A stretch of 5,066 nucleotides of DNA from an uncultured Zetaproteobacteria bacterium (lineage in GTDB: Bacteria > Pseudomonadota > Zetaproteobacteria > Mariprofundales > Mariprofundaceae), in contig CAJXNE010000149.1 of assembly GCA_913056285.1 (NCBI GenBank), forward strand, positions 1-5,066, given 5' to 3'. Positions within the stretch are counted from its first letter, which is position 1; each line of letters opens with the position of its first letter. This document shows positions 1 to 4,903 of the stretch, piece by piece. Both the position numbers and the translations under genes were made by a program. The notes under the pieces were generated by a model. It was not told the DNA's origin. It was given only the letters and a program-made list of their open reading frames with translations, and did no database searches.

Positions 1-34
1 ATCCTGCCTATAATCAGATCGCAAAGGCAAAAAC
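1..34 (+). repeat. Direct repeat copy A
   Basis: This copy starts ATCCTGCCT, followed by TAATCAG (11-17), TCGCAAAG (19-26) and AAAAAC (29-34). The same blocks in the same order recur at 153-189. It overlaps the left arm of the first stem-loop. Sequence to its left is outside the window. Confidence 0.6.
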
Positions 35-50
35 GCGGTTTTGCCTTTGC
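21..50. repeat. Inverted repeat / stem-loop 1
   Basis: Twelve perfect base pairs: GCAAAGGCAAAA (21-32) with TTTTGCCTTTGC (39-50), and a 6-nt loop ACGCGG. Neither strand has a T-tract directly after the stem, so it is not a classic intrinsic terminator. Confidence 0.75.
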
Positions 51-53
51 TTA

Positions 54-80
54 CAAATCAGGCTGTACGTGTCTGATTTG
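54..80. repeat. Inverted repeat / stem-loop 2
   Basis: Eight perfect pairs: CAAATCAG (54-61) with CTGATTTG (73-80), and an 11-nt loop that may add one or two weaker pairs. The half-site (A/T)AATCAG recurs at 11-17, 116-122 and 166-172. Confidence 0.65.
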
Positions 81-100
81 GCAGCCCGTCCATGGGCTGC
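81..100. repeat. Inverted repeat / stem-loop 3
   Basis: Seven perfect GC-rich pairs: GCAGCCC (81-87) with GGGCTGC (94-100), and a 6-nt loop GTCCAT. It directly abuts stem-loops 2 and 4. Confidence 0.65.
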
Positions 101-131
101 AAGAAAGCACTGATTTAATCAGCGTTTTCTT
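101..131. repeat. Inverted repeat / stem-loop 4
   Basis: Fourteen positions on each side: AAGAAAGCACTGAT (101-114) against ATCAGCGTTTTCTT (118-131), with a TTA loop. One pair is a G-T wobble and one (A-C) is a mismatch. The outer arms are A- and T-rich. Confidence 0.65.
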
Positions 132-161
132 AGGCAGATGCTCATTAAAGGCATCCTGCCT
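132..161. repeat. Inverted repeat / stem-loop 5
   Basis: AGGCAGATGC (132-141) pairs with GCATCCTGCCT (151-161), giving ten pairs with one bulged C and a 9-nt loop. The right arm is the start of direct repeat copy B. The left arm can instead pair with the start of copy A at 1-9, so two alternative folds are possible. Confidence 0.6.
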
Positions 162-189
162 GTAGTAATCAGTTCGCAAAGATAAAAAC
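153..189 (+). repeat. Direct repeat copy B
   Basis: This is a second copy of the repeat at 1-34: ATCCTGCCT (153-161), a 3-nt insertion, TAATCAG (166-172), TCGCAAAG (174-181) and AAAAAC (184-189). The hairpin that follows copy A is decayed here to a short AAAACT/AGTTTT stem (185-190 with 194-199). The similarity then fades, so copy B looks like a degenerate or truncated unit. Confidence 0.6.
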
Positions 190-215
190 TATAAGTTTTG
201 GCCATGCCGAGTCAG

Positions 216-244
216 AAAAAACAATCCCACATACAAATGGTGGG
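216..244 (-). terminator. Rho-independent terminator of the sigma-54 regulator gene
   Basis: Read on the minus strand, the stop codon at 250-252 is followed after a few bases by CCCA[C]CAT, a TTGT loop and ATGTGGG. This is a 7-bp stem with one bulged base (226-244). After ATTG comes a run of six T (A6 at 216-221 on the plus strand). Position, stem and T-tract together fit an intrinsic terminator ending the leftward transcript before the repeat region. Confidence 0.6.
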
Positions 245-249
245 CTGGA

Positions 250-1641
250 TCAAGATTCGATGGGTTGCAGACCCTTTTTCTTGATTTTTTCAACCAGTGT
301 CGTTCTATTCATCGCCAAAAAATTGGCGGCGCGGTTTTTGTTCCAGTCGAAGCGTTGCAAGGCTGAAAGAATAAGGTGGCTTTCAAACTCATCGACGGTG
401 GCTTTCAGATCAATCTTGGCCGCAGACTGCACATCCATCTGAAAGCTTTGCAAGACGCGATCCTTATCGCTGAGCATGCGGCTTGGCAAATCTTCCAGTT
501 CAACCATACCTTCCCGTTTCAACGTGGTTACACGCTCGGTAAGGTTTTGCAGTTCGCGTACATTGCCCGGCCAGGCATAGGCCAGCATGGCTCGCTTAAC
601 ATCGTCAGAAATACCGGAAATATTAGATTTCTTTTCAGTATTGAAGCGGGAGATAAAGTGATCCGCCAGCAGCAATATATCTTCGCCGCGTTCGCGTAAC
701 GGAGCGATCTGCAATGGGATAACATTGAGACGATAGTAGAGATCTTCGCGGAAACGGCCTGCCTCAATTTCAGCTTCAAGGTCGCGATGAGTCGCAGCAA
801 CGACGCGCACATCAACATGAATGCTTTGCTGGCTACCAACCGGTTCAAAGCAGCGTTCCTGCAAAACGCGCAGCAATTTTACCTGTAATTTCGGGCTCAT
901 ATCTCCAATTTCATCCAGAAATATGGTGCCGCCATTGGCAATCTCAAAACGACCGGGACGGGCCCGGATGGCTCCTGTAAAAGCTCCTTTGACATGACCG
1001 AACAATTCGGATTCAAGCAGTTCTTCAGGGATAGCACCGCAATTGATGGATACCATCGGTTTGCCGGAACGGCTACCTGTCTTATGCAGCGCTTTAGCCA
1101 GCACTTCCTTGCCGCATCCGGATTCGCCGGAAATAAGCACCGTGCTGTCCGAATTAGCCAGCAGTTTGATCGTCTCCTGAAGCTTGCGAATGCATTCGCA
1201 ATGGCCAATCAGGTCGCCGGAATCCTGTCCGCGAACCTGCTCTCGCAGAGAAAGATTATCCTTTTTCAGTTGTCTGTTTTTCATCAGTTCGCCAATGCGA
1301 ACCAGCATTTCATCGATATCAAATGGTTTCTTCAGAAAATCATTGGCGCCGAGACGCACGGCATCTACAGCAGTATCCACTTCGGCATAACCAGTCATGA
1401 TGATAATGCCCATATCCGGGTCGATCTGACGAAATTCGCGCATCAGTTCAATACCATTGCCATCGGGCAGACGAACATCAAGCACGCTCAGGTCAAATTT
1501 ACCCATCGACATGGCTTCGCGCGCACGTGTGGCGTTGGCGACGCTGGTCACATGGAACCCGGCCGATTCCAGTGATTCCTGCAAAATAAGCCGAAAATCT
1601 TCATTATCTTCAACCAGCAGAATGAATGCGGATTGTTTCAC
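250..1641 (-). CDS. Sigma-54-dependent response regulator (REC-AAA+-Fis HTH), flagellar FlrC/FleR/NtrC-like
   Basis: This is a 463-aa cytoplasmic transcription activator, the usual length for the NtrC family. Residues 5-120 are a receiver domain with acidic pocket E11/D12, phosphoacceptor D55, switch T83 and K105. Residues 143-385 are a sigma-54 AAA+ ATPase: Walker A GESGCGKE (172-179), the sigma-54-contacting GAFTGA loop (219-224), Walker B with D243/E244, and the GRFREDLYYRLNV block (295-307). All look intact. Residues 416-460 are a Fis-type helix-turn-helix. Its recognition part, NRTTLVEKIKKKGL, resembles the FleQ/FlrA class of flagellar master regulators, but the intact receiver is more like FlrC/FleR. 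The start is GTG, supported by AAGGGGGG seven to ten bases upstream on the minus strand. The gene is divergent from a sigma-28 operon, which supports a motility role by context. Its kinase and target promoters are not in the window. The family is certain; the exact regulon is inferred. Confidence 0.95.
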   Translation of the reverse strand: MKQSAFILLVEDNEDFRLILQESLESAGFHVTSVANATRAREAMSMGKFDLSVLDVRLPDGNGIELMREFRQIDPDMGIIIMTGYAEVDTAVDAVRLGANDFLKKPFDIDEMLVRIGELMKNRQLKKDNLSLREQVRGQDSGDLIGHCECIRKLQETIKLLANSDSTVLISGESGCGKEVLAKALHKTGSRSGKPMVSINCGAIPEELLESELFGHVKGAFTGAIRARPGRFEIANGGTIFLDEIGDMSPKLQVKLLRVLQERCFEPVGSQQSIHVDVRVVAATHRDLEAEIEAGRFREDLYYRLNVIPLQIAPLRERGEDILLLADHFISRFNTEKKSNISGISDDVKRAMLAYAWPGNVRELQNLTERVTTLKREGMVELEDLPSRMLSDKDRVLQSFQMDVQSAAKIDLKATVDEFESHLILSALQRFDWNKNRAANFLAMNRTTLVEKIKKKGLQPIES

Positions 1642-1689
1642 AGTCTGGTCCCCCCTTCGGTGCCTGCAACGCTTACTCAGCAGCCAAGC

Positions 1690-1714
1690 GACTTGAATCC
1701 AATGAACTCAAGTC
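1690..1714. promoter_or_regulatory. 25-bp dyad, possible operator
   Basis: GACTTGA (1690-1696) and TCAAGTC (1708-1714) are perfect inverted arms around an 11-nt centre. Three of the five inner pairs also match, so 10 of 12 symmetric positions agree about 1702. It starts near the predicted leftward transcription start and extends downstream. It could be an operator for a dimeric regulator, possibly the Fis-type HTH protein encoded next to it, or a hairpin in the 5' leader of that mRNA. The symmetry is seen; the role is inferred. Confidence 0.4.
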
Positions 1715-1717
1715 AAA

Positions 1718-1753
1718 ATTATGACATGCTTGGCATAAAGCGCAAGTTTTTTT
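1718..1753 (-). promoter_or_regulatory. Sigma-70-like promoter for the sigma-54 regulator
   Basis: Read on the minus strand, a -10 element CATAAT (1718-1723) is preceded by TGT (1724-1726), giving an extended -10. A weak -35, TTGCGC (1740-1745), lies 16 bp upstream, and a run of seven A (1747-1753) sits just upstream of it like an UP element. The transcript would start near 1711, leaving a leader of about 70 nt. The -35 matches only three of six consensus bases, so the call rests mainly on the extended -10 and A-tract. Confidence 0.4.
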
Positions 1754-1921
1754 ACCCTTGCCAAATATTCGGTGCTAACATTAGGCGCATGCCGCAACCC
1801 TTTGATTCATCTGGCATTCCAGGTTGGCACTGATCACATTGATTTGTCATTCCTAATCCGGAATTTCAGCCGCATGCTTTGTTGCTGACAGATTCTATGG
1901 AGTTTTGACGCTATAAAAAGC

Positions 1922-1948
1922 TAAAGTTGACTCCGTTTCAACCGATAG
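1922..1948 (+). promoter_or_regulatory. Sigma-28 (FliA) flagellar promoter
   Basis: TAAAGTTG (1922-1929), an 11-nt spacer, then ACCGATAG (1941-1948). The enterobacterial FliA consensus is TAAAGTTT, 11 nt, GCCGATAA, so 13 of 16 bases match with exact spacing. Transcription would start near 1955, about 50 nt before the first start codon. This places the four downstream genes among late (class 3) flagellar genes. No other good promoter is seen ahead of them. Confidence 0.8.
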
Positions 1949-1956
1949 GATTATCT

Positions 1957-1998
1957 GAACAGGTATCCACCTACCTCAATGACTGTTCGATGGAGGTA
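1957..1998 (+). promoter_or_regulatory. 5' leader with competing pairings over the ribosome-binding site
   Basis: TACCTC (1972-1977) is complementary to GAGGTA (1993-1998), which contains most of the Shine-Dalgarno site TGGAGG (1991-1996) of the 82-aa gene. GAACAG (1957-1962) is complementary to CTGTTC (1983-1988). The two pairings interleave, so they would form a pseudoknot or exclude each other. A third option, AGGTA (1961-1965) with TACCT (1972-1976), would occupy the anti-Shine-Dalgarno strand and free the start. Translational control is an inference; the arms are short. Confidence 0.35.
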
Positions 1999-2003
1999 CT
2001 TCA

Positions 2004-2252
2004 ATGGCTATTAGTGTACAACCAGTCGATGGACTGATTAACAGGCTGCTTCAGCAAAACAGCAGACCTGCTTCTGTGGCTGAACGACGCCTGGATAGTC
2101 GCATACAGGCAGGACAGGATAAGCTCACCATCTCCACAAAAGCCCAGTCTCAACCTGCGGATGCAACTCAACAGCAAAGTAAGACGGGAGGAAAGGCATT
2201 GGAATCACACTTGCTTAGCCTGTATAAAATGAATGACTCGCTTGGAGCATAA
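2004..2252 (+). CDS. Small hypothetical protein, first gene of the sigma-28 operon
   Basis: This 82-aa protein has no signal peptide or membrane segment and is probably cytoplasmic or a flagellar export substrate. I do not recognise the family. Visible parts are an N-terminal stretch with an amphipathic look (VDGLINRLLQQ, 8-18), a basic region RRLDSR (28-33), the motif GQDKLTISTKAQ (37-48), a Q/S-rich probably disordered linker (48-62), and a C-terminal LESHLLSLYKMNDSLG (66-81) likely to be helical. The middle motif recalls the DxVxLSxxA signature near the start of FlgM and some other flagellum-linked proteins. The FlgM sigma-28-binding helices that should follow are absent. The ATG has a strong TGGAGG site seven bases upstream and lies about 50 nt from a sigma-28 start. 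The stop is 2 nt before the next gene. It is real by context; its function is unknown. Confidence 0.8.
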   Translation: MAISVQPVDGLINRLLQQNSRPASVAERRLDSRIQAGQDKLTISTKAQSQPADATQQQSKTGGKALESHLLSLYKMNDSLGA

Positions 2253-2254
2253 AC

Positions 2255-2740
2255 GTGACCCGTTCCAGATTGTTGCTGGCAGAAGATGATGAGGCGCTGG
2301 CTTCACTATTGGAAGAATATTTACTTGAAGCACAATACGATGTTGTTGTTCACCACCGGGGAGATACCGCTATTAAGGCCTTACGCCACACGCATTTTGA
2401 TCTGGTACTCAGCGACATTGTCATGCCGGGAGCAGACGGTCTGACGCTACTACGTTATATTCAGGAGCATGCTCTGGATACGCTGGTGCTACTGATGACC
2501 GGGTATTCCGGCATTGAGAATGCCTTGCATGCTGTCGAGCAAGGTGCCTATGACTTTGTCAGCAAACCATTTCAGTTGCCGGAAATTCGGGTGCGCCTGG
2601 ATAATGCAGCGCGTTATCAACGCCTGATGCGACAGTATAAAGCTCTGAACGTGGAAACTGCCGCCACTGTCGAATCAAGGCAGCCCGATGGTCTGATGGT
2701 GGTCAGAGCCTACGGGCAAAGTGCTGCGGGTAATTTTTAA
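2255..2740 (+). CDS. Single-domain response regulator (CheY-like receiver)
   Basis: This 161-aa protein has one receiver domain (residues 4-120) and no recognisable output domain. The phosphorylation machinery is complete: D11/D12 acidic pair, phosphoacceptor D54, T82 in LLMTGYS, and K104 in SKPF. A tail of about 40 residues (121-161) follows without a known fold. The start is GTG with GGAG (2244-2247) seven bases upstream, 2 nt after the previous stop. Its stop codon overlaps the next ATG by one base (TAATG), so the two proteins are probably made in a coupled way. Likely roles are a phosphate relay or sink for the neighbouring HD-GYP protein, or a partner-binding switch for the flagellar motor or chemosensory system. 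There is no DNA-binding part. No kinase is encoded nearby. Confidence 0.9.
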   Translation: MTRSRLLLAEDDEALASLLEEYLLEAQYDVVVHHRGDTAIKALRHTHFDLVLSDIVMPGADGLTLLRYIQEHALDTLVLLMTGYSGIENALHAVEQGAYDFVSKPFQLPEIRVRLDNAARYQRLMRQYKALNVETAATVESRQPDGLMVVRAYGQSAAGNF

Positions 2741-4326
2741 TGCTACAGCTCTTAATTATCGAAGATCAACCGGCAGTTCGGGAAGTGGTGGCCGAAATTG
2801 CCAGCGAATTGAATGAACATATTGAAATCACACAAGTAGGTAGCCTGAAGGAAGCCAGACCGCTGCTGCGTAGCTGCCAATGGAATGGCCTGATTACTGA
2901 TATGAGCCTGGGTGACGGTAATGCACTGGAATTCTTTGCATCGCTGGCTGAAGACGGGTTTGTGCTGCCTGCGACCATTCTTATGAGCGGTTTTTTGACA
3001 TCTGCAAGAATGGCTCAGGCCCTGGAACTGGGTATTGAGCATGTGCTCTCCAAGCCATTTGCCCCCAATGTGCTGCTCGATTGCCTGAGTAAAATGTTAT
3101 GCGCCGATAGTCCTGACAAGATGCCGGGTGAGAAAGTAAAACGGCCGGAACGTTCTTCTGACCGGCTGTTGCCTGAAATGTTTGAAATGGATCGACGGCT
3201 GGGTTTGGTCTATCGCATGTTCGATGAGATGCCGGCTGAAAGGGATGTATCAGAGGTGTGCGCCAGCGCTCTGAATCTGGCGATGGAAGTGGTTCATGCG
3301 CATACAGGATATCTGGCCTTGTTTGAGCGCAAACATAACAAACTGGTACTGGTGGCCTCGGAGGGAATGGAGAACGTCGGTGCATCCTGCGATCTGGGAG
3401 AAACAGTGTTCCGGCCACTGATTTTTGGCGAAGAAGAATTACATCAAACCGCTCGCGATAGTGCCAAACAGGTTTGCTGGCCAGGCATCGATGAAAACCG
3501 CTTTGTGGCCGTACCAGTACGACTGCAGGGCATCACGATGGGCGTATTGTGTCTGATACAACCGGGCAGCGAAATCCCACTCAAGAGCGAAACCCGTCAA
3601 ATGCTTGGCCTGCTTGTCAAAAAGCTGGACACGTTGCTGGACAATCGAGCGGTCCATGCGGCGCTGGCTGCCAATATGAGAGATACATTGATTGCACTGG
3701 TTCGTTCATTGGAAGCACGTGATCGCTATACACGCGACCACTCAGCCAGAGTTGGCGCATTGTCGGCTATTTTTGCTGCCGATCTTGGCCTTGATCAGGA
3801 TCATGTCGATCTGATTCGAACTGGAGGGTTGTTGCATGACATTGGCAAATGCGGCATTCCCGATGCTGTGCTGCTGAAGCCCGGTCGCTATACCGATCAT
3901 GAATTCGCTATCATGAAAGCGCATCCGGCCATCGGCGATAATATTCTGGCCAATATGGACACCATGGTTCGCGAGCGACTGATGCTGCGCCATCATCATG
4001 AGCGCTTTGACGGATTCGGTTACCCGGACAAACTGGCCGGAGAACATATCCCCTTCGATGCCCGCATTGTCTGCGTTGCCGATGCCATTGATGCGATGAC
4101 CACGCACCGGGTTTACCGCATGGCGAGGCCGCTGTCTTTCTGCCTGGAGCAGTTAAAAAACAATTCTGGCACGCAATTTGATCCTCAGGTGATAGAGGTG
4201 GCCATCGCCGCGATTGAGCGGGGCGAAGTCAGGACTCAGGCAGAAGAGAAAAACAATCCCAGTAATGGTGTCATGCCTTTGTCCGCCCTGATTTCTGTTA
4301 AAACCGAGGTGCGTAACTATGCATGA
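2740..4326 (+). CDS. REC-GAF-HD-GYP cyclic-di-GMP phosphodiesterase
   Basis: This 528-aa soluble protein should hydrolyse cyclic-di-GMP to pGpG and/or GMP, under receiver control as in RpfG-type enzymes. Residues 1-120 are a receiver (E8/D9 pocket, phosphoacceptor D54, S83, K105). Residues about 160-300 resemble a GAF sensory domain. A helical linker (about 288-325) leads into the HD-GYP domain (about 312-500). Catalytic signatures look intact: H334, the HD pair H366/D367 in LLHDIGK, H395, the HHERFDGFGYP block (419-429), DAIDAMTTHRVYR (448-460) and GTQFDP (477-482). The C-terminal tail (500-528) has no clear motif. The ATG overlaps the previous stop by one base and has only a weak ribosome site, so translation probably depends on coupling. 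Its last 8 nt overlap the PilZ-like gene. The predicted effect is lower cyclic-di-GMP and more motility when the flagellar regulon is on. The GAF ligand cannot be told from sequence. Confidence 0.95.
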   Translation: MLQLLIIEDQPAVREVVAEIASELNEHIEITQVGSLKEARPLLRSCQWNGLITDMSLGDGNALEFFASLAEDGFVLPATILMSGFLTSARMAQALELGIEHVLSKPFAPNVLLDCLSKMLCADSPDKMPGEKVKRPERSSDRLLPEMFEMDRRLGLVYRMFDEMPAERDVSEVCASALNLAMEVVHAHTGYLALFERKHNKLVLVASEGMENVGASCDLGETVFRPLIFGEEELHQTARDSAKQVCWPGIDENRFVAVPVRLQGITMGVLCLIQPGSEIPLKSETRQMLGLLVKKLDTLLDNRAVHAALAANMRDTLIALVRSLEARDRYTRDHSARVGALSAIFAADLGLDQDHVDLIRTGGLLHDIGKCGIPDAVLLKPGRYTDHEFAIMKAHPAIGDNILANMDTMVRERLMLRHHHERFDGFGYPDKLAGEHIPFDARIVCVADAIDAMTTHRVYRMARPLSFCLEQLKNNSGTQFDPQVIEVAIAAIERGEVRTQAEEKNNPSNGVMPLSALISVKTEVRNYA

Positions 4327-4903
4327 AGTAGCCAATGATCATGGACGTCAGGATTTCCGGATTGATGATGTTATCCCTGTCAGCGACAAAAAATTGACTG
4401 CAGAAGAATTTGAGCTGTGCCAAAATAAAGTGGGCATTCGTTCCAGGCAGAACAGCATGTTGCAACAAATGGTTGGCAGAGATGTTTTTGCCAATGATGC
4501 ACATGACTCTGTCAATCCGGAAATGGCGCAAGCAATGGAAGCACTGGATGCCAAGCTGAATTACCTGATTGGCGTCAATATGCTCAATGACGCCAGCCAT
4601 AGCGATATGCAGGAGCGTCCGGTCAATTTAAGTTTGACCGGTATCAGCTTTACCACGAATCACGCTTATCAGGTCGGTGACAGCACGCATATCAACCTGA
4701 TGCTGCCCTCGTTTCCGCCATCTATACTTGAATTAATCGGCACGGTTGTGCGCGTTTCCTCACAGGACGGGAAGCACTGGAAAGTAGGTGCGAAATTCTA
4801 TTTCCGCAGTGATGATGAAGAGGATACCATTGCAAAATATGTTTACCGCCGTCATCGCGAAACGATTCGGGTCAATAAAAAAAGAACCTTGCACTCAAGC
4901 TGA
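4319..4903 (+). CDS. Atypical PilZ-domain protein
   Basis: This 194-aa soluble protein is the probable effector partner of the phosphodiesterase just upstream. Residues 98-185 look like a PilZ beta-barrel: RPVNLSLTGISF (100-111) carries the N/DxSxxG signature (N103, S105, G108), followed by strands such as LIGTVVRVSS and KVGAKFYF and a basic C-terminal helix (KYVYRRHRETIR). The RxxxR motif that normally grips cyclic-di-GMP some 20-30 residues before this signature is not present. Instead there is an N-terminal region of about 97 residues with a predicted helix (EALDAKLNYLIG, 74-85). Atypical PilZ proteins with long helical parts, such as the tetrameric Xanthomonas XC6012 type, show a similar plan, but I cannot confirm membership. 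It may bind cyclic-di-GMP differently or not at all. The start at 4319 has GAGGTG seven bases upstream and overlaps the HD-GYP gene by 8 nt. An A-run (4877-4884) near the end is a possible slippage point but leaves the domain intact. Confidence 0.85.
   Translation: MHEVANDHGRQDFRIDDVIPVSDKKLTAEEFELCQNKVGIRSRQNSMLQQMVGRDVFANDAHDSVNPEMAQAMEALDAKLNYLIGVNMLNDASHSDMQERPVNLSLTGISFTTNHAYQVGDSTHINLMLPSFPPSILELIGTVVRVSSQDGKHWKVGAKFYFRSDDEEDTIAKYVYRRHRETIRVNKKRTLHSS

Larger units (their letters stand above)
1..199. repeat. Multi-hairpin intergenic repeat region
   Basis: This stretch is almost entirely tiled by inverted repeats. Stem-loops lie at 21-50, 54-80, 81-100, 101-131, 132-161 and a smaller one at 185-199, with only 0 to 3 nt between the first five. 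The first nine bases (ATCCTGCCT) can also pair, with one bulged C, with 132-139 (AGGCAGAT). That would close four hairpins into a cloverleaf-like fold of about 139 nt. Because the arms are palindromic the fold is possible on either strand. No open reading frame with a ribosome-binding site is seen. It could be a dispersed palindromic repeat, a non-autonomous mobile element, a structured RNA or a set of transcription stops. The structure is seen; the role is unknown. The left end is cut by the window, so more copies may lie upstream. Confidence 0.7.
1642..2003. other. Divergent intergenic regulatory region
   Basis: This 362-nt stretch separates the leftward sigma-54 regulator from the rightward four-gene operon and shows no credible gene. 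From left to right it holds the Shine-Dalgarno site of the leftward gene, a 25-bp dyad (1690-1714), a leftward extended -10 promoter (1718-1745) with an adjacent A-tract (1747-1753), a poorly marked middle part (about 1765-1920), the rightward sigma-28 promoter (1922-1948), and a leader with competing pairings over the ribosome-binding site. In the middle part two TGGCA-type half-sites (near 1812 and 1825) do not have the spacing of a sigma-54 promoter. Confidence 0.7.

Noticed and set aside
1..199. CRISPR array, integron attC sites, tRNA or retron RNA
   Set aside because: There are only two imperfect repeats at a ~152-bp period, so no CRISPR. The GTTRRRY core of attC sites is missing, there is no tRNA-like arm set, and there is no reverse transcriptase or integrase gene nearby.
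994..1575. 193-aa plus-strand open frame opposite the sigma-54 regulator
   Set aside because: It lies wholly antisense to a gene with intact conserved domains, and its translation shows no recognisable motif.
1633..1833. 66-aa plus-strand open frame in the divergent intergenic region
   Set aside because: It has no ribosome-binding site, overlaps the start of the regulator gene and runs through the leftward promoter elements. Its protein has no recognisable features.
1811..1840. Sigma-54 promoter upstream of the rightward operon
   Set aside because: TGGCA-type half-sites are present, but the partner elements are one to three bases out of the strict spacing that sigma-54 requires. The sigma-28 site downstream is far better.
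2004..2252. Naming the small protein FlgM
   Set aside because: Only a short motif is shared. The conserved C-terminal helices that bind FliA are absent, so the name is not supported.
2981..3418. 145-aa minus-strand open frame inside the HD-GYP gene
   Set aside because: It is antisense to the receiver/GAF coding region, which is clearly real. Its proline- and arginine-rich translation is typical of a shadow frame.
4877..4884. Programmed frameshift at an A-run near the end of the PilZ-like gene
   Set aside because: The run is within 30 nt of the stop and changes only a short tail. No stimulatory structure is evident, and no extended product is needed to explain the gene.
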